This document shows positions 1-7,059 of a stretch of 15,513 bases of DNA, one piece after another. The stretch covers positions 1 through 15,513 of the forward strand of contig DATJFH010000309.1 of assembly GCA_035495815.1 (NCBI GenBank), read 5' to 3'. Under the pieces are notes generated by a model. It had not been told where the DNA came from, searched no databases, and saw only the letters and a program-made list of their open reading frames with translations. The DNA is from DATJFH01 sp035495815. Lineage in GTDB: Bacteria; Acidobacteriota; Terriglobia; Bryobacterales; Bryobacteraceae. The position numbers and the translations under genes were made by a program. Within the stretch, counting starts at the first letter, position 1. Each line of letters starts with the position of its first letter.

Positions 1-738
1 CCTCCGAAGTCCGATATCCCCCGGGGTGTGATTGCTGAATGGACCGTCACCATCCTCCTCTTGTTATTCGGCACCACGACGCTGGTCCAGGCGTTCGTCA
101 TCCCCACCGGATCCATGGAAGACACGCTGCTCATCGGCGACCACCTGCTGGTGGACAAGCTGGCCTATGCTCCCGCCGGGAAGATCAGCAAGTTCATCCT
201 TCCCTACGAAGAGGTGAAACGCGGGGACATCATCGTGTTCCGCTACCCCGTGGACATCAAGCAGACCTTCGTGAAGCGCGTGATGGGTGTTCCCGGCGAC
301 CACATCCGCCTCGAAAACAAGACCGTATTTCTCAACGGCCACAAACTGGAAGAACCGTACAAGATACACAAGACGGAATACATCGATTCTTACCGCGACA
401 ATTTTCCCAGCCAGCCGAATTTTCCCCAGTACGAGCGCGGCCAGGCCATGCTCGAGAACGACGTCAAGAATGGAGAAGTGATCGTGCCGCCGGGAAGTTA
501 TTTCGCGATGGGGGATAACCGTGATTCCTCGCTCGACAGCCGCTACTGGGGCTTCGTGCCGCGGGAGAACATCATCGGCAAGCCGCTGATCATCTATTGG
601 TCGTACGACGCGCCCACCTCCGCGCTGGCCAATCCGACCATCGGGATCGACCATATTCTGGATTTGGCGCAGCACTTTTTCACAAAGACACGCTGGACTC
701 GCACCTTCCGGCTGATTCGCGGTTATCCGGTTCAGTAG
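1..738 (+). CDS. lepB: Signal peptidase I (5'-partial)
   Basis: This is a type I signal peptidase, a membrane serine protease that removes signal peptides from exported proteins on the outer face of the cytoplasmic membrane. Counting from the GTG at 28, there is one N-terminal membrane segment (about residues 6-25), then the Ser motif PTGSMEDT with catalytic Ser29. The general-base motif KRVMGVPGD follows with Lys83, and the box-E motif GDNRDSSLDSR lies at 162-172. About 40 residues between the Lys and box E (roughly 112-150) are longer than in the second copy at 2096-2659. The frame is open from base 1 and the membrane segment starts almost at once after the GTG, so the true start probably lies upstream of the window. 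GTG 28 is the first visible alternative. manC follows after 18 nt, which suggests one transcript. The family assignment is firm; the start is not. Confidence 0.92.
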   Translation, partial: PPKSDIPRGVIAEWTVTILLLLFGTTTLVQAFVIPTGSMEDTLLIGDHLLVDKLAYAPAGKISKFILPYEEVKRGDIIVFRYPVDIKQTFVKRVMGVPGDHIRLENKTVFLNGHKLEEPYKIHKTEYIDSYRDNFPSQPNFPQYERGQAMLENDVKNGEVIVPPGSYFAMGDNRDSSLDSRYWGFVPRENIIGKPLIIYWSYDAPTSALANPTIGIDHILDLAQHFFTKTRWTRTFRLIRGYPVQ

Positions 739-756
739 GGACATCCGTCCTTCCAC

Positions 757-1836
757 ATGGCGAAGAAAAATCATTACGGCCTCATCCTGGCCGGCGGGCG
801 AGGAACGCGCTTCTGGCCGCTGAGCCGCCGCAACCGCGCCAAGCAGGTCCTCAGCGTGGTCGGTGAAACGACACTCATCCAGGCCACCGCCGCCCGGCTG
901 AGCGCCGTCATCCCCCCCGAGCGCTTGTGGGTGCTGACCAATTCCCATCTTCGGGCGGAGATCCTGCGGCAGTTGCCGCATATTCCCAAAGCCCAGATCC
1001 TGGCCGAACCCGAACAGAGAAACACCGCGCCGGCCATCGGGCTGGCGGCCCATATTCTCCAGTCGATCGACTCGGATTCGGTGATGGGGGTGTTTCCCTC
1101 CGATCACGTGATTACGAAGCCGCGCCGCTATCTGCAATTCGTGCGGCCGGCCTTCAGCGCGGCCGAGAAGGGCTCCATTGCCGTTCTCGGGATTGCGCCC
1201 CGCCACCCGGACACCGGATTCGGCTATATCGAATTCCCCGATGGCGCGGCGGCGGGCTCGCTCGAGCCCTATCCCGTGGTCAAATTCCGTGAAAAACCGG
1301 ATCTGGCCACCGCGCGCCGATTCGTCAAAGCGGGCCGCTTTCACTGGAATGCGGGCATGTTTTTCTGGCGGACGGATGTGCTGCTGTCGGCTCTGCGGCG
1401 CCATCTGCCCAAGACCGCTACCATCCTCTCCTCCCTGCCGGGCTTCTCCCATCGTGGCTTCCCCCAGAAACTGGCGCAGGTCTTCCCGCTTTGCGAGAAC
1501 ATTTCCATCGATTTCGCCGTCCTCGAACGGGCCACGAACGTGGTGGGACTGGCCTGTGACGATATCGGCTGGAGTGACGTGGGAAGCTGGGACGCTGTCC
1601 ATGAGCTGCTGCCGCGCGATGGAGACGGCAACGCCTCCCGCTCCGACGCGCTCTATTCGGACAGCACCGGCAACTACGTGGACGCCCGCGGGAAACTGGT
1701 GGCGCTGCTCGGCGTCCGGGACCTGATCGTGGTGGACACGCCCGACGCGCTGCTGGTGGCGCACCGGAAGCGCGCGCAGGAAGTAGGCGCCCTGGTCAAG
1801 ACCCTGGAGCGGAAAGGCCGCGACGACCTGCTCTAA
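757..1836 (+). CDS. manC: Mannose-1-phosphate guanylyltransferase
   Basis: This 359-residue cytoplasmic enzyme makes GDP-mannose from mannose-1-phosphate and GTP, supplying mannose, fucose or rhamnose-type sugars for polysaccharides and glycolipids. The N-terminal nucleotide-binding signature is clear: LAGGRGTRFWPLSRR at residues 11-25, with Lys29 shortly after. FGYIE, KFREKP, the sugar-site stretch FHWNAGMFFW (195-204) and DIGWSDVGSW (269-278) follow in the usual order. The length fits the monofunctional form; the C-terminal phosphomannose isomerase domain of the roughly 480-residue bifunctional enzymes is absent. The ATG at 757 is the first start in front of the conserved signature; no good Shine-Dalgarno is visible. 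It sits 18 nt after lepB and 18 nt before the DUF2905 gene. Substrate preference for mannose over another hexose-1-phosphate is inferred from the motifs. Confidence 0.92.
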   Translation: MAKKNHYGLILAGGRGTRFWPLSRRNRAKQVLSVVGETTLIQATAARLSAVIPPERLWVLTNSHLRAEILRQLPHIPKAQILAEPEQRNTAPAIGLAAHILQSIDSDSVMGVFPSDHVITKPRRYLQFVRPAFSAAEKGSIAVLGIAPRHPDTGFGYIEFPDGAAAGSLEPYPVVKFREKPDLATARRFVKAGRFHWNAGMFFWRTDVLLSALRRHLPKTATILSSLPGFSHRGFPQKLAQVFPLCENISIDFAVLERATNVVGLACDDIGWSDVGSWDAVHELLPRDGDGNASRSDALYSDSTGNYVDARGKLVALLGVRDLIVVDTPDALLVAHRKRAQEVGALVKTLERKGRDDLL

Positions 1837-1854
1837 GGTGCGCGAAAATGGGGT

Positions 1855-2070
1855 ATGGGCCTAGGGCGTACCCTCATCCTCGCGGGCGCGGCCCTCATCG
1901 TCGTCGGACTCCTCGTGACGCTCGGTGACAAGCTGCCCATCCGGCTTGGCCACCTGCCCGGCGATATCGAAATCCGAGGGAAAAACTCGGTCTTCTACTT
2001 CCCGGTCGTTACCTGCATACTCCTGAGTGTCGTGCTGTCGCTGGTGATGTGGCTTTTCGGACGCCGGTAG
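1855..2070 (+). CDS. DUF2905 family small membrane protein
   Basis: This 71-residue protein has two predicted membrane helices (about residues 5-22 and 44-66). They are joined by a short polar loop with the pattern LGDKLPIRLGHLPGDI followed by FYFP, which is typical of the DUF2905 family. The function of that family is unknown, and nothing here adds to it beyond a location in the cytoplasmic membrane. The ATG at 1855 lies 18 nt after manC; another ATG at 1848 is in a different frame. It ends 25 nt before the converging stop of the second signal peptidase, and that gap holds no clear terminator hairpin. It is probably the last gene of the lepB-manC transcript. Confidence 0.85.
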   Translation: MGLGRTLILAGAALIVVGLLVTLGDKLPIRLGHLPGDIEIRGKNSVFYFPVVTCILLSVVLSLVMWLFGRR

Positions 2071-2095
2071 CGCCCGAGGGCAATCAGAGCCGCGA

Positions 2096-2659
2096 TTACT
2101 TTACTCTGCCCATCTTGTCGAGGGGCCAGTAGACGAAAACGGCTTTTCCGTAAATGAAGCCGCGCTCCACGGTGCCCCACGCCCGGCTGTCGTTGGACGA
2201 GCTGCGATGGTCCCCTAACACATAGTATTTGTTGGCGGGAACTTCGATCATCGGATACGAATTGTGGTCCCTGTACTCTGCCGGAACATACTCTTCGTTC
2301 AGACGCCTGCCGTTCACGATCACCATGCCGTTGTCGATCTCCACCTTGTCGCCCGGCAATCCGATCACCCGTTTGATGTAAGACTTGGTCTTGTCCAGCG
2401 GAAACCAGAACACCACCATGTCGCCGCGCTCGATGTGCCCGATTCCGAAACGGTAGGTAAACTTGTTGATGAAGATTCGTTCCTGATCGGTCAGGGAGGG
2501 CATCATGCTCGTTCCCTCTACCTTGACCGGCTGATAAATAAATACGATGAGAATGACGGCGAACAGGACCGAGACTGCCAGGTCGCGAAGCCAGAAAGCG
2601 GCGGACATGAGGCTCGATCCGCGTTCCAGCGTAGGCTCGTTTAGCTGTTCTTCTTCCAT
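2096..2659 (-). CDS. lepB: Signal peptidase I, second copy
   Basis: This 187-residue type I signal peptidase has one N-terminal membrane segment (about residues 24-42), then VEGTSMMPS with catalytic Ser51. KRVIGLPGD carries the general-base Lys95 and GDHRSSSNDSR lies at 148-158. It is shorter than the first copy and lacks that protein's insertion between the Lys motif and box E. The ATG at 2659 is chosen because GGAG lies 7 nt upstream and the hydrophobic segment follows soon after. The same frame stays open upstream to 3262, but that part is antisense to the glycosyltransferase. A perfect TATAAT lies 30 nt upstream on this strand. The gene converges with DUF2905 and diverges from the glycosyltransferase. 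Whether the two peptidases divide substrates cannot be read from sequence. Confidence 0.93.
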   Translation of the reverse strand: MEEEQLNEPTLERGSSLMSAAFWLRDLAVSVLFAVILIVFIYQPVKVEGTSMMPSLTDQERIFINKFTYRFGIGHIERGDMVVFWFPLDKTKSYIKRVIGLPGDKVEIDNGMVIVNGRRLNEEYVPAEYRDHNSYPMIEVPANKYYVLGDHRSSSNDSRAWGTVERGFIYGKAVFVYWPLDKMGRVK

Positions 2660-2689
2660 CCTCACGCTCCAGCCGTGTCCTGGTATTCG

Positions 2690-2695
2690 ATTATA
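2690..2695 (-). promoter_or_regulatory. Minus 10 box for the second lepB
   Basis: Read on the minus strand, these bases are a perfect TATAAT. A start of transcription about 7 nt downstream would give a leader of roughly 24 nt that contains GGAG in front of the ATG at 2659. No TTGACA-like minus 35 element is present at a spacing of 16-18. The box lies between the possible GTG and ATG starts of the divergent glycosyltransferase, so the two control regions overlap. Confidence 0.45.
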
Positions 2696-2698
2696 CCC

Positions 2699-3400
2699 AT
2701 GAACCCCGCTCCAATGGGAAAGGCCGCTCTCATCATCCCGGCTCTCGACGAGGAACCCGCCATCGGAATCACCCTCGGACGCGTGCCCCGCGGGCTGTTC
2801 AGCGCCATTCTCGTGGCCGACAACGGTTCCCGCGACCGCACCGCCGAAATCGCGCGCCAGGCCGGCGCAACCGTGGTCAGCGAGCCCTGCCGGGGATATG
2901 GAAACGCTTGTCTGAGAGCCATGGCCAACCTGCCGCCGGGAATCGATACCGTGGTGTTCATGGACGCCGATTCGAGTGATGATCCGGGCGAGGCGGCCCT
3001 GCTGCTCGAACCCATTCTCCAGGGACGCGCGGATTTCGTACTGGGTTCCCGCACGCTGGGAAAAGCCGAGAAGGGCTCCCTGCTGCCCCACCAGCGGTTC
3101 GGCAATGCGCTGGCCACGTTGTTGATCAGGCTGCTGTTCCGGCATCGCTATTCGGACCTCGGCCCGTTTCGCGCCATCCGGCTCGACGCTCTGCGCCAGC
3201 TCGACATGCGCGACCGTAATTACGGCTGGACCATCGAGATGCAGATCAAGGCGGTGCGGCACGGGCTGCGCATCGAGGAGATTCCCGTCTCTTACCGCAA
3301 TCGCATCGGCGTGAGCAAAGTCTCGGGAAATGTGAAAGCCAGTATCCTCGCGGGGACCAAGATATTATGGACGGTGTTGCGCTATCGCCTTTGTTCCTGA
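2699..3400 (+). CDS. Family 2 glycosyltransferase (polyprenyl-phosphate sugar transferase-like)
   Basis: This 233-residue GT-A fold glycosyltransferase of family GT2 resembles the dolichyl/polyprenyl-phosphate glucose or mannose synthase group. Visible motifs are IPALDEE (13-19), the nucleotide-binding ADNGSRDRT with Asp41, the metal-binding DAD at 89-91, and GSR at 116-118. Further on are DLGPFRAIR (153-161) and the acceptor-side block starting NYGWTIEMQ (174-182). No membrane helix is evident, so it probably acts at the inner face of the membrane on a lipid-phosphate acceptor; the sugar and acceptor are unknown. The start is uncertain: GTG 2675, ATG 2699 and ATG 2714 are in frame and none has a Shine-Dalgarno. 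ATG 2699 is preferred because the sheet-forming conserved region follows directly. The manC product could supply a donor, but that is inference. Confidence 0.87.
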   Translation: MNPAPMGKAALIIPALDEEPAIGITLGRVPRGLFSAILVADNGSRDRTAEIARQAGATVVSEPCRGYGNACLRAMANLPPGIDTVVFMDADSSDDPGEAALLLEPILQGRADFVLGSRTLGKAEKGSLLPHQRFGNALATLLIRLLFRHRYSDLGPFRAIRLDALRQLDMRDRNYGWTIEMQIKAVRHGLRIEEIPVSYRNRIGVSKVSGNVKASILAGTKILWTVLRYRLCS

Positions 3401-3425
3401 CCACGCCAGTGAGACCCCGATCGGC

Positions 3426-4346
3426 ATGCTGAGAACCAAACCGGACTGGCTGCAGCCGCTGTTCCCCTGGGAGCAGAAATCGCTCATCGTGAACGGCCGG
3501 ACGATGGCTTATATCGACGAAGGCGACCCGTCCGCCCGCCCCGTGCTGCTGCTTTCCGGCAACCCGACCTGGGGTTTTCTGTACCGGGATTTCATCGCCC
3601 CGCTCACCGCCGCCGGTTACCGCGCGATCGCGCCGGACTGGATCGGAGCCGGGTACTCGGATCATCCTCGTCTGGATTCGGCGCTCACCCTGGCTCACCA
3701 TATCGCCGACCTGGTTTGCCTGATCGACCAGCTCGACCTGCGCGGATTCGTCATCGTCGGCCAGGATTGGGGAGGACCGCAAGGAGTGGGCGCGGCTCTG
3801 CAGCGAATCGAAAAGCTGGGCGCTCTGGTGCTCATGAATACCTGGCTGTTCACCGGCCGGCTCAGCAGGTTCCACACCTCGCCCAAACCCTGGACCACCT
3901 GGCACGCCCCGCTGATCGGCCAGTTCTTCATGAAGCGCCTGAAGGTGCTCTCGCAGCACGGCCCGTCGGCCACCTCGCGCCGCGGCATGACGGAGCTCGA
4001 GGCCCGCGCTTACCATCACGTGTTCGACGAGCCGGATTCGGACCACGTCGTCCTGACCTGGCCCCGCACCATCCCCATGACCGGGGGCGACCGTGGATGG
4101 AACGACCTGCGGCGCATCGAGGAACGGCTGCCCGAACTGGCCGGCACGCCGACCCTGCTGCTGTGGGCGCCGGAGGACGAAGTCTTCCCCGTGGAAACCT
4201 GCAGCCGTCTGAAGGAATTGCTGCCGCACGCCGAGGGTCCGGTGCTTTTCGACCGGGCACGGCATTTCCTGCAGGACGACCGCGGTCCGGATCTGGCCGC
4301 CGCCGCCGTCGCGTTCCTCACCCGCACGGCCGGAGGCAAGCTCTGA
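3426..4346 (+). CDS. Alpha/beta hydrolase, haloalkane dehalogenase-like (HLD-III/OleB type)
   Basis: This 306-residue alpha/beta hydrolase of the haloalkane dehalogenase family has its nucleophile elbow at VGQDWGG, with Asp114 and the following Trp115. The oxyanion/halide loop reads SGNPTW (44-49), WAPEDEVFP supplies the likely acid Asp251, and ARHFLQDD supplies the base His280. Asp-His-Asp with an Asn-Trp halide pair (Asn46, Trp115) is the HLD-III pattern, a subfamily that includes the OleB beta-lactone decarboxylases. The activity could be dehalogenation or beta-lactone decarboxylation, and sequence alone does not decide. The usual His of HGNP is Ser44 here, which is unusual. No signal peptide is seen, so it is cytoplasmic. 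It starts 25 nt after the glycosyltransferase, and its stop overlaps the apparent CTG start of the next gene. Confidence 0.85.
   Translation: MLRTKPDWLQPLFPWEQKSLIVNGRTMAYIDEGDPSARPVLLLSGNPTWGFLYRDFIAPLTAAGYRAIAPDWIGAGYSDHPRLDSALTLAHHIADLVCLIDQLDLRGFVIVGQDWGGPQGVGAALQRIEKLGALVLMNTWLFTGRLSRFHTSPKPWTTWHAPLIGQFFMKRLKVLSQHGPSATSRRGMTELEARAYHHVFDEPDSDHVVLTWPRTIPMTGGDRGWNDLRRIEERLPELAGTPTLLLWAPEDEVFPVETCSRLKELLPHAEGPVLFDRARHFLQDDRGPDLAAAAVAFLTRTAGGKL
4332..4336 (+). promoter_or_regulatory. Ribosome-binding site deciding a CTG start
   Basis: GGAGG lies inside the last codons of the upstream hydrolase. Six bases separate it from CTG at 4343, which overlaps the TGA stop as CTGA. The next standard starts in this frame (GTG 4433, ATG 4463) have no such element, so this site favours CTG initiation coupled to translation of the upstream gene. 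Confidence 0.65.
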
Positions 4347-5617
4347 AATTCACGATTCCCTCAGGCGAAGAGCTGTCATACCTGCGCCCGGATCCCCTGC
4401 TGTGGGAGCAGGAACTGGACGCGCGCCCGGATGTGGCCGAAGCCATCGAACGCGCCGCCGGCATGCGCGCCGGCCGGGTCTACTGGCGGTCGCGGCACGA
4501 TCACCTGTATAGCCTCGAACTGGCCGACCTCGGCCGCGGGCGGCCTTCAGCCGCGGTGGTGTACGGTCATTGGGACCGCTACGAGCCGCGCCCCCCGGAG
4601 CACGAGATCACCGCCGACCTGCTGGCGGTCTCGGTCTGGGTGGCGGAGATCGCGGGCAGCCTGAATCCGGCGGATGTTCTGAAAGTGGCGCAGTTCGCCG
4701 GAGTGAAAACGGGCTGGCCGGAGGGCTCGTTCCTGCGCACTCCGGAGGACCGCTTCACGAATCTGCCCGGATTCCCGTACGAGCCGAAGTACGTCGAGGT
4801 GGAAGGGCTGCGCATCGCCTACGTCGAGCATGGAGACGGCGATCCGATCCTGCTCCTCCATGGCGAGCCCACCTGGAGCTATCTCTACCGCCGTATGATC
4901 CCGCCGCTGTCGGCCGCCGGCCGCGTGATAGCGCCGGACCTGGTCGGCTTCGGCCGCTCGGACAAGCCGCTGGCGGCGAACGCTTACACCTACAAGTCCC
5001 ACGTCCGCTGGCTGCGCGGCTTCATTCAATCCCTGGATCTGGATCGGATCACCATGCTGTGCCAGGACTGGGGCGGATTGCTGGGGCTGCGTGTGCTGTC
5101 GCAGATTCCGGAACGGTTCGCGCGCGTGATTGCGTCGAACACCGGCCTGCCGGATGGACGCGGGCAGCCGGAGGCTTTCCTGAAGTGGCGGCGATTTTCC
5201 CAGCGCGTGCCGTCCCTCGACATCGCGCGGCTGATGCGCGGCGCCTTGAAGCGGCAGATCACCGACGCCGAAGCGGCGGCCTATGCCGCGCCCTTTCCCT
5301 CCCCCCGGTATCAGACCGGCGCGCGGGTGTTTCCCCGGCTTGTGCCGATCCGCCCGGAGGATCCGGGAGCTTACGACAACCGCGTCGCCATTGAGAAACT
5401 CAAGACCCTGGACCTGCCCGCGCTGCTGGCCTGGGCCGATGCCGATCCGATTACGGCCCCCGCAGAGGCCCATCTACGCTCCATCTTCCGCAACGTCGCG
5501 CCGCAGTTGACGCTGAAGGGAGCGGGTCACTTCATCCAGGAAGACGCGGGCGAAGAGCTCGCGGCGCACATCCTCGATTGGATGAAGCACGCCGGCGCCG
5601 TCAAATCCCGGAGTTGA
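4343..5617 (+). CDS. Haloalkane dehalogenase (HLD-I type) with novel N-terminal domain
   Basis: Residues 131-424 form a clear haloalkane dehalogenase, an enzyme that hydrolyses a carbon-halogen bond through an ester on Asp. The pattern follows the DhlA (HLD-I) line: RTPEDRF at 132-138, HGEPTWSYLYR (173-183), CQDWGG with nucleophile Asp242 and halide Trp243. Next come cap Trp282, the cap stretch YAAPFP (314-319), acid Asp368 (Asp366 is less likely) and base His396 in GAGHFIQED. Residues 1-130 are not recognised; they contain WRSRHDH and GHWDRYEP and have no signal peptide. In-frame coding character begins right at 4343. CTG there overlaps the upstream stop (CTGA) and has GGAGG 6 nt before it, so CTG is the best start. 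Annotation restricted to standard starts would give GTG 4433 (394 residues). The physiological substrate is unknown. It ends 16 nt before the converging hydrolase gene. Confidence 0.88.
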   Translation: MKFTIPSGEELSYLRPDPLLWEQELDARPDVAEAIERAAGMRAGRVYWRSRHDHLYSLELADLGRGRPSAAVVYGHWDRYEPRPPEHEITADLLAVSVWVAEIAGSLNPADVLKVAQFAGVKTGWPEGSFLRTPEDRFTNLPGFPYEPKYVEVEGLRIAYVEHGDGDPILLLHGEPTWSYLYRRMIPPLSAAGRVIAPDLVGFGRSDKPLAANAYTYKSHVRWLRGFIQSLDLDRITMLCQDWGGLLGLRVLSQIPERFARVIASNTGLPDGRGQPEAFLKWRRFSQRVPSLDIARLMRGALKRQITDAEAAAYAAPFPSPRYQTGARVFPRLVPIRPEDPGAYDNRVAIEKLKTLDLPALLAWADADPITAPAEAHLRSIFRNVAPQLTLKGAGHFIQEDAGEELAAHILDWMKHAGAVKSRS

Positions 5618-5633
5618 TTCCCGCGCGCCAACC

Positions 5634-7049
5634 CTACTCCCGCGCCGGACGCAGTTCCGCCACTTTTCCAGTGCGCGTGAAGTAAGCGCTCCAGTCCACC
5701 ACCCTGCCGCCGGACTGCATCCGGTAGTAGCATATGCGCTCTATCCGCGCGCCGTTCCGCTCGAAATCCGGCGACCTCGGCGTCTCGCAGGCGATCGCCT
5801 GGAATTCCCCCGGACGGCTGTACACCGGCCGCAGCCGCTCCACCCAGGGCAGGCCCCGCTTGAGCGACGCTCTGGCTTCCGCCGTCAGCTCCGCCGGTTC
5901 GGCCCCGGCGCCGATTTCCGCCAGCGCCTGCTTCATCCGCGCTGTCCGGCCCGGATCCGGATCGGGCTGGACCTGCATGCTCCGCAGGGTCCCCAGACCC
6001 GGCTCGTAGAGGCTCGCAATCCCCGCCGCCAGCGCGCCCGGATTCACTTGATCCCGGTTGGCTAGAACGATCACCGTCAGCTTGTCGTCCACGAAGCGCG
6101 TAATGTGCGTGGACGTTCCCGGAAATGCGCCCCCGTGCGAAATCACCCGATGACCGCGGTGATCGTCGATCATCCAGCCGAAACCGTATCCCGATTCGGA
6201 CCCGTCCGGGAATTTCAGCGGTGTCCACATCTGTTTCAAAGCCTGCCCGGGCAGGATACTCGCCGCCGATAGCCCGGCGTCCCAGCGGGCCATGTCCCGC
6301 GCCGTGGAAATCAGGCAGCCGGTTCCCAAACCCGAGGTGGCCGTCGGATGCCCCCGGTTCACCAAAACACCGTTCTGCAAACCGTAAGCTCCCGAGCGAT
6401 GCGGGATCACCGCGCGTGGGTCGCTCAGCCGAGTGGCCGTCATTCCGAGAGGTTGAAAAATGCGCTCCCGCAGGAATTCACCGAAAGTCTTCCCGCTCAC
6501 CTTCTCCACCAGGACGCTGAGAAGATAGAAGCCCGTGTTGGAATATTCGAATTTCTCTCCCGGCGCGAAGGCCGGTTTCCGGGCCGTGGCCGCTGCCAGA
6601 AATTCCTGGCGCGTGTGCTCGATCAGAAACCAGCCGGGTCTCCGCTCGAACGGCACTTCCACCGGGAGTCCGCTGGTGTGGCTCATCAGGCGCCGCGGCG
6701 TGATCTCTTTCCAGGCGGCGGGCGCGCTTTCCAGATACTTTCCCACCGGCTCGTCGAGGCCGATCCGGCCCTCCTGAATGAGCATCATGACGGCCGCGGC
6801 GGTGAACTGCTTCGTCACCGACGCCAGCAGGTATACGGTGTCCGCCGTGGCCGGCACATCGTTTTCCACGTCCGCCAGACCGTAGCCCTGCAGCTTGACC
6901 GGCTCGCCGTTCCGGACTACCGCCACCGAGAGCCCCGGAATGCGCTGCCTCTTCATCTCCGCGGCGACGTAGATATCCGTCTGGTCCGCTAGAGCAGGCC
7001 GCGGGACGGCCAGCGCCACCAGGAAAAATCCGGCGAACAGCGTCCTCAT
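5634..7049 (-). CDS. Secreted serine hydrolase, beta-lactamase (class C/esterase) family
   Basis: This 471-residue exported serine hydrolase has the fold of class C beta-lactamases, D-alanyl carboxypeptidases and family VIII esterases. A Sec signal peptide ends near ALA at residues 19-21. The catalytic motifs are SVTK (Ser77, Lys80), YSN (169-171) and HGG (305-307), the last in the place of KTG. LMSHTSGLP (121-129) and GYGFGW (287-292) are also typical. A C-terminal extension (about 345-471) with two Cys residues is not part of the catalytic core and is not recognised. The family is broad, so peptidase, esterase or amidase activity is more likely than antibiotic resistance. The ATG at 7049 lies 10 nt after the stop of the kinase-like gene, which indicates one transcript. 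The Shine-Dalgarno is weak, and translational coupling is plausible. Confidence 0.9.
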   Translation of the reverse strand: MRTLFAGFFLVALAVPRPALADQTDIYVAAEMKRQRIPGLSVAVVRNGEPVKLQGYGLADVENDVPATADTVYLLASVTKQFTAAAVMMLIQEGRIGLDEPVGKYLESAPAAWKEITPRRLMSHTSGLPVEVPFERRPGWFLIEHTRQEFLAAATARKPAFAPGEKFEYSNTGFYLLSVLVEKVSGKTFGEFLRERIFQPLGMTATRLSDPRAVIPHRSGAYGLQNGVLVNRGHPTATSGLGTGCLISTARDMARWDAGLSAASILPGQALKQMWTPLKFPDGSESGYGFGWMIDDHRGHRVISHGGAFPGTSTHITRFVDDKLTVIVLANRDQVNPGALAAGIASLYEPGLGTLRSMQVQPDPDPGRTARMKQALAEIGAGAEPAELTAEARASLKRGLPWVERLRPVYSRPGEFQAIACETPRSPDFERNGARIERICYYRMQSGGRVVDWSAYFTRTGKVAELRPARE

Positions 7050-7059
7050 TATCCGGTTC

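Noticed and set aside
64..1764. 566-codon open frame on the minus strand
   Set aside because: It is antisense to lepB and manC, which have strong family motifs, and its composition is rich in Arg, Gly and His with no recognisable domain. Long open antisense frames are expected at this GC content.
2660..3262. N-terminal extension of the second lepB to 388 residues
   Set aside because: The extra 201 residues are antisense to the glycosyltransferase, and the start at 2659 has a ribosome-binding site and a normal membrane segment.
3716..4342. Upstream extension of the HLD-I frame inside the preceding hydrolase gene
   Set aside because: The translation there is an Arg/Pro-rich shadow of the other frame; family-like sequence begins only at 4343.
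4326..4350. Programmed frameshift fusing the two dehalogenase-like proteins
   Set aside because: A minus 1 shift would join them, but no slippery heptamer is present near the stop, whereas GGAGG at correct spacing supports re-initiation.
3246..5473. Open frames of 339 and 308 codons on the minus strand
   Set aside because: Both are antisense to the dehalogenase-like genes and have shadow-like composition.
5618..5633. Terminator between converging genes
   Set aside because: The 16-bp gap holds no stem-loop with a T-run.
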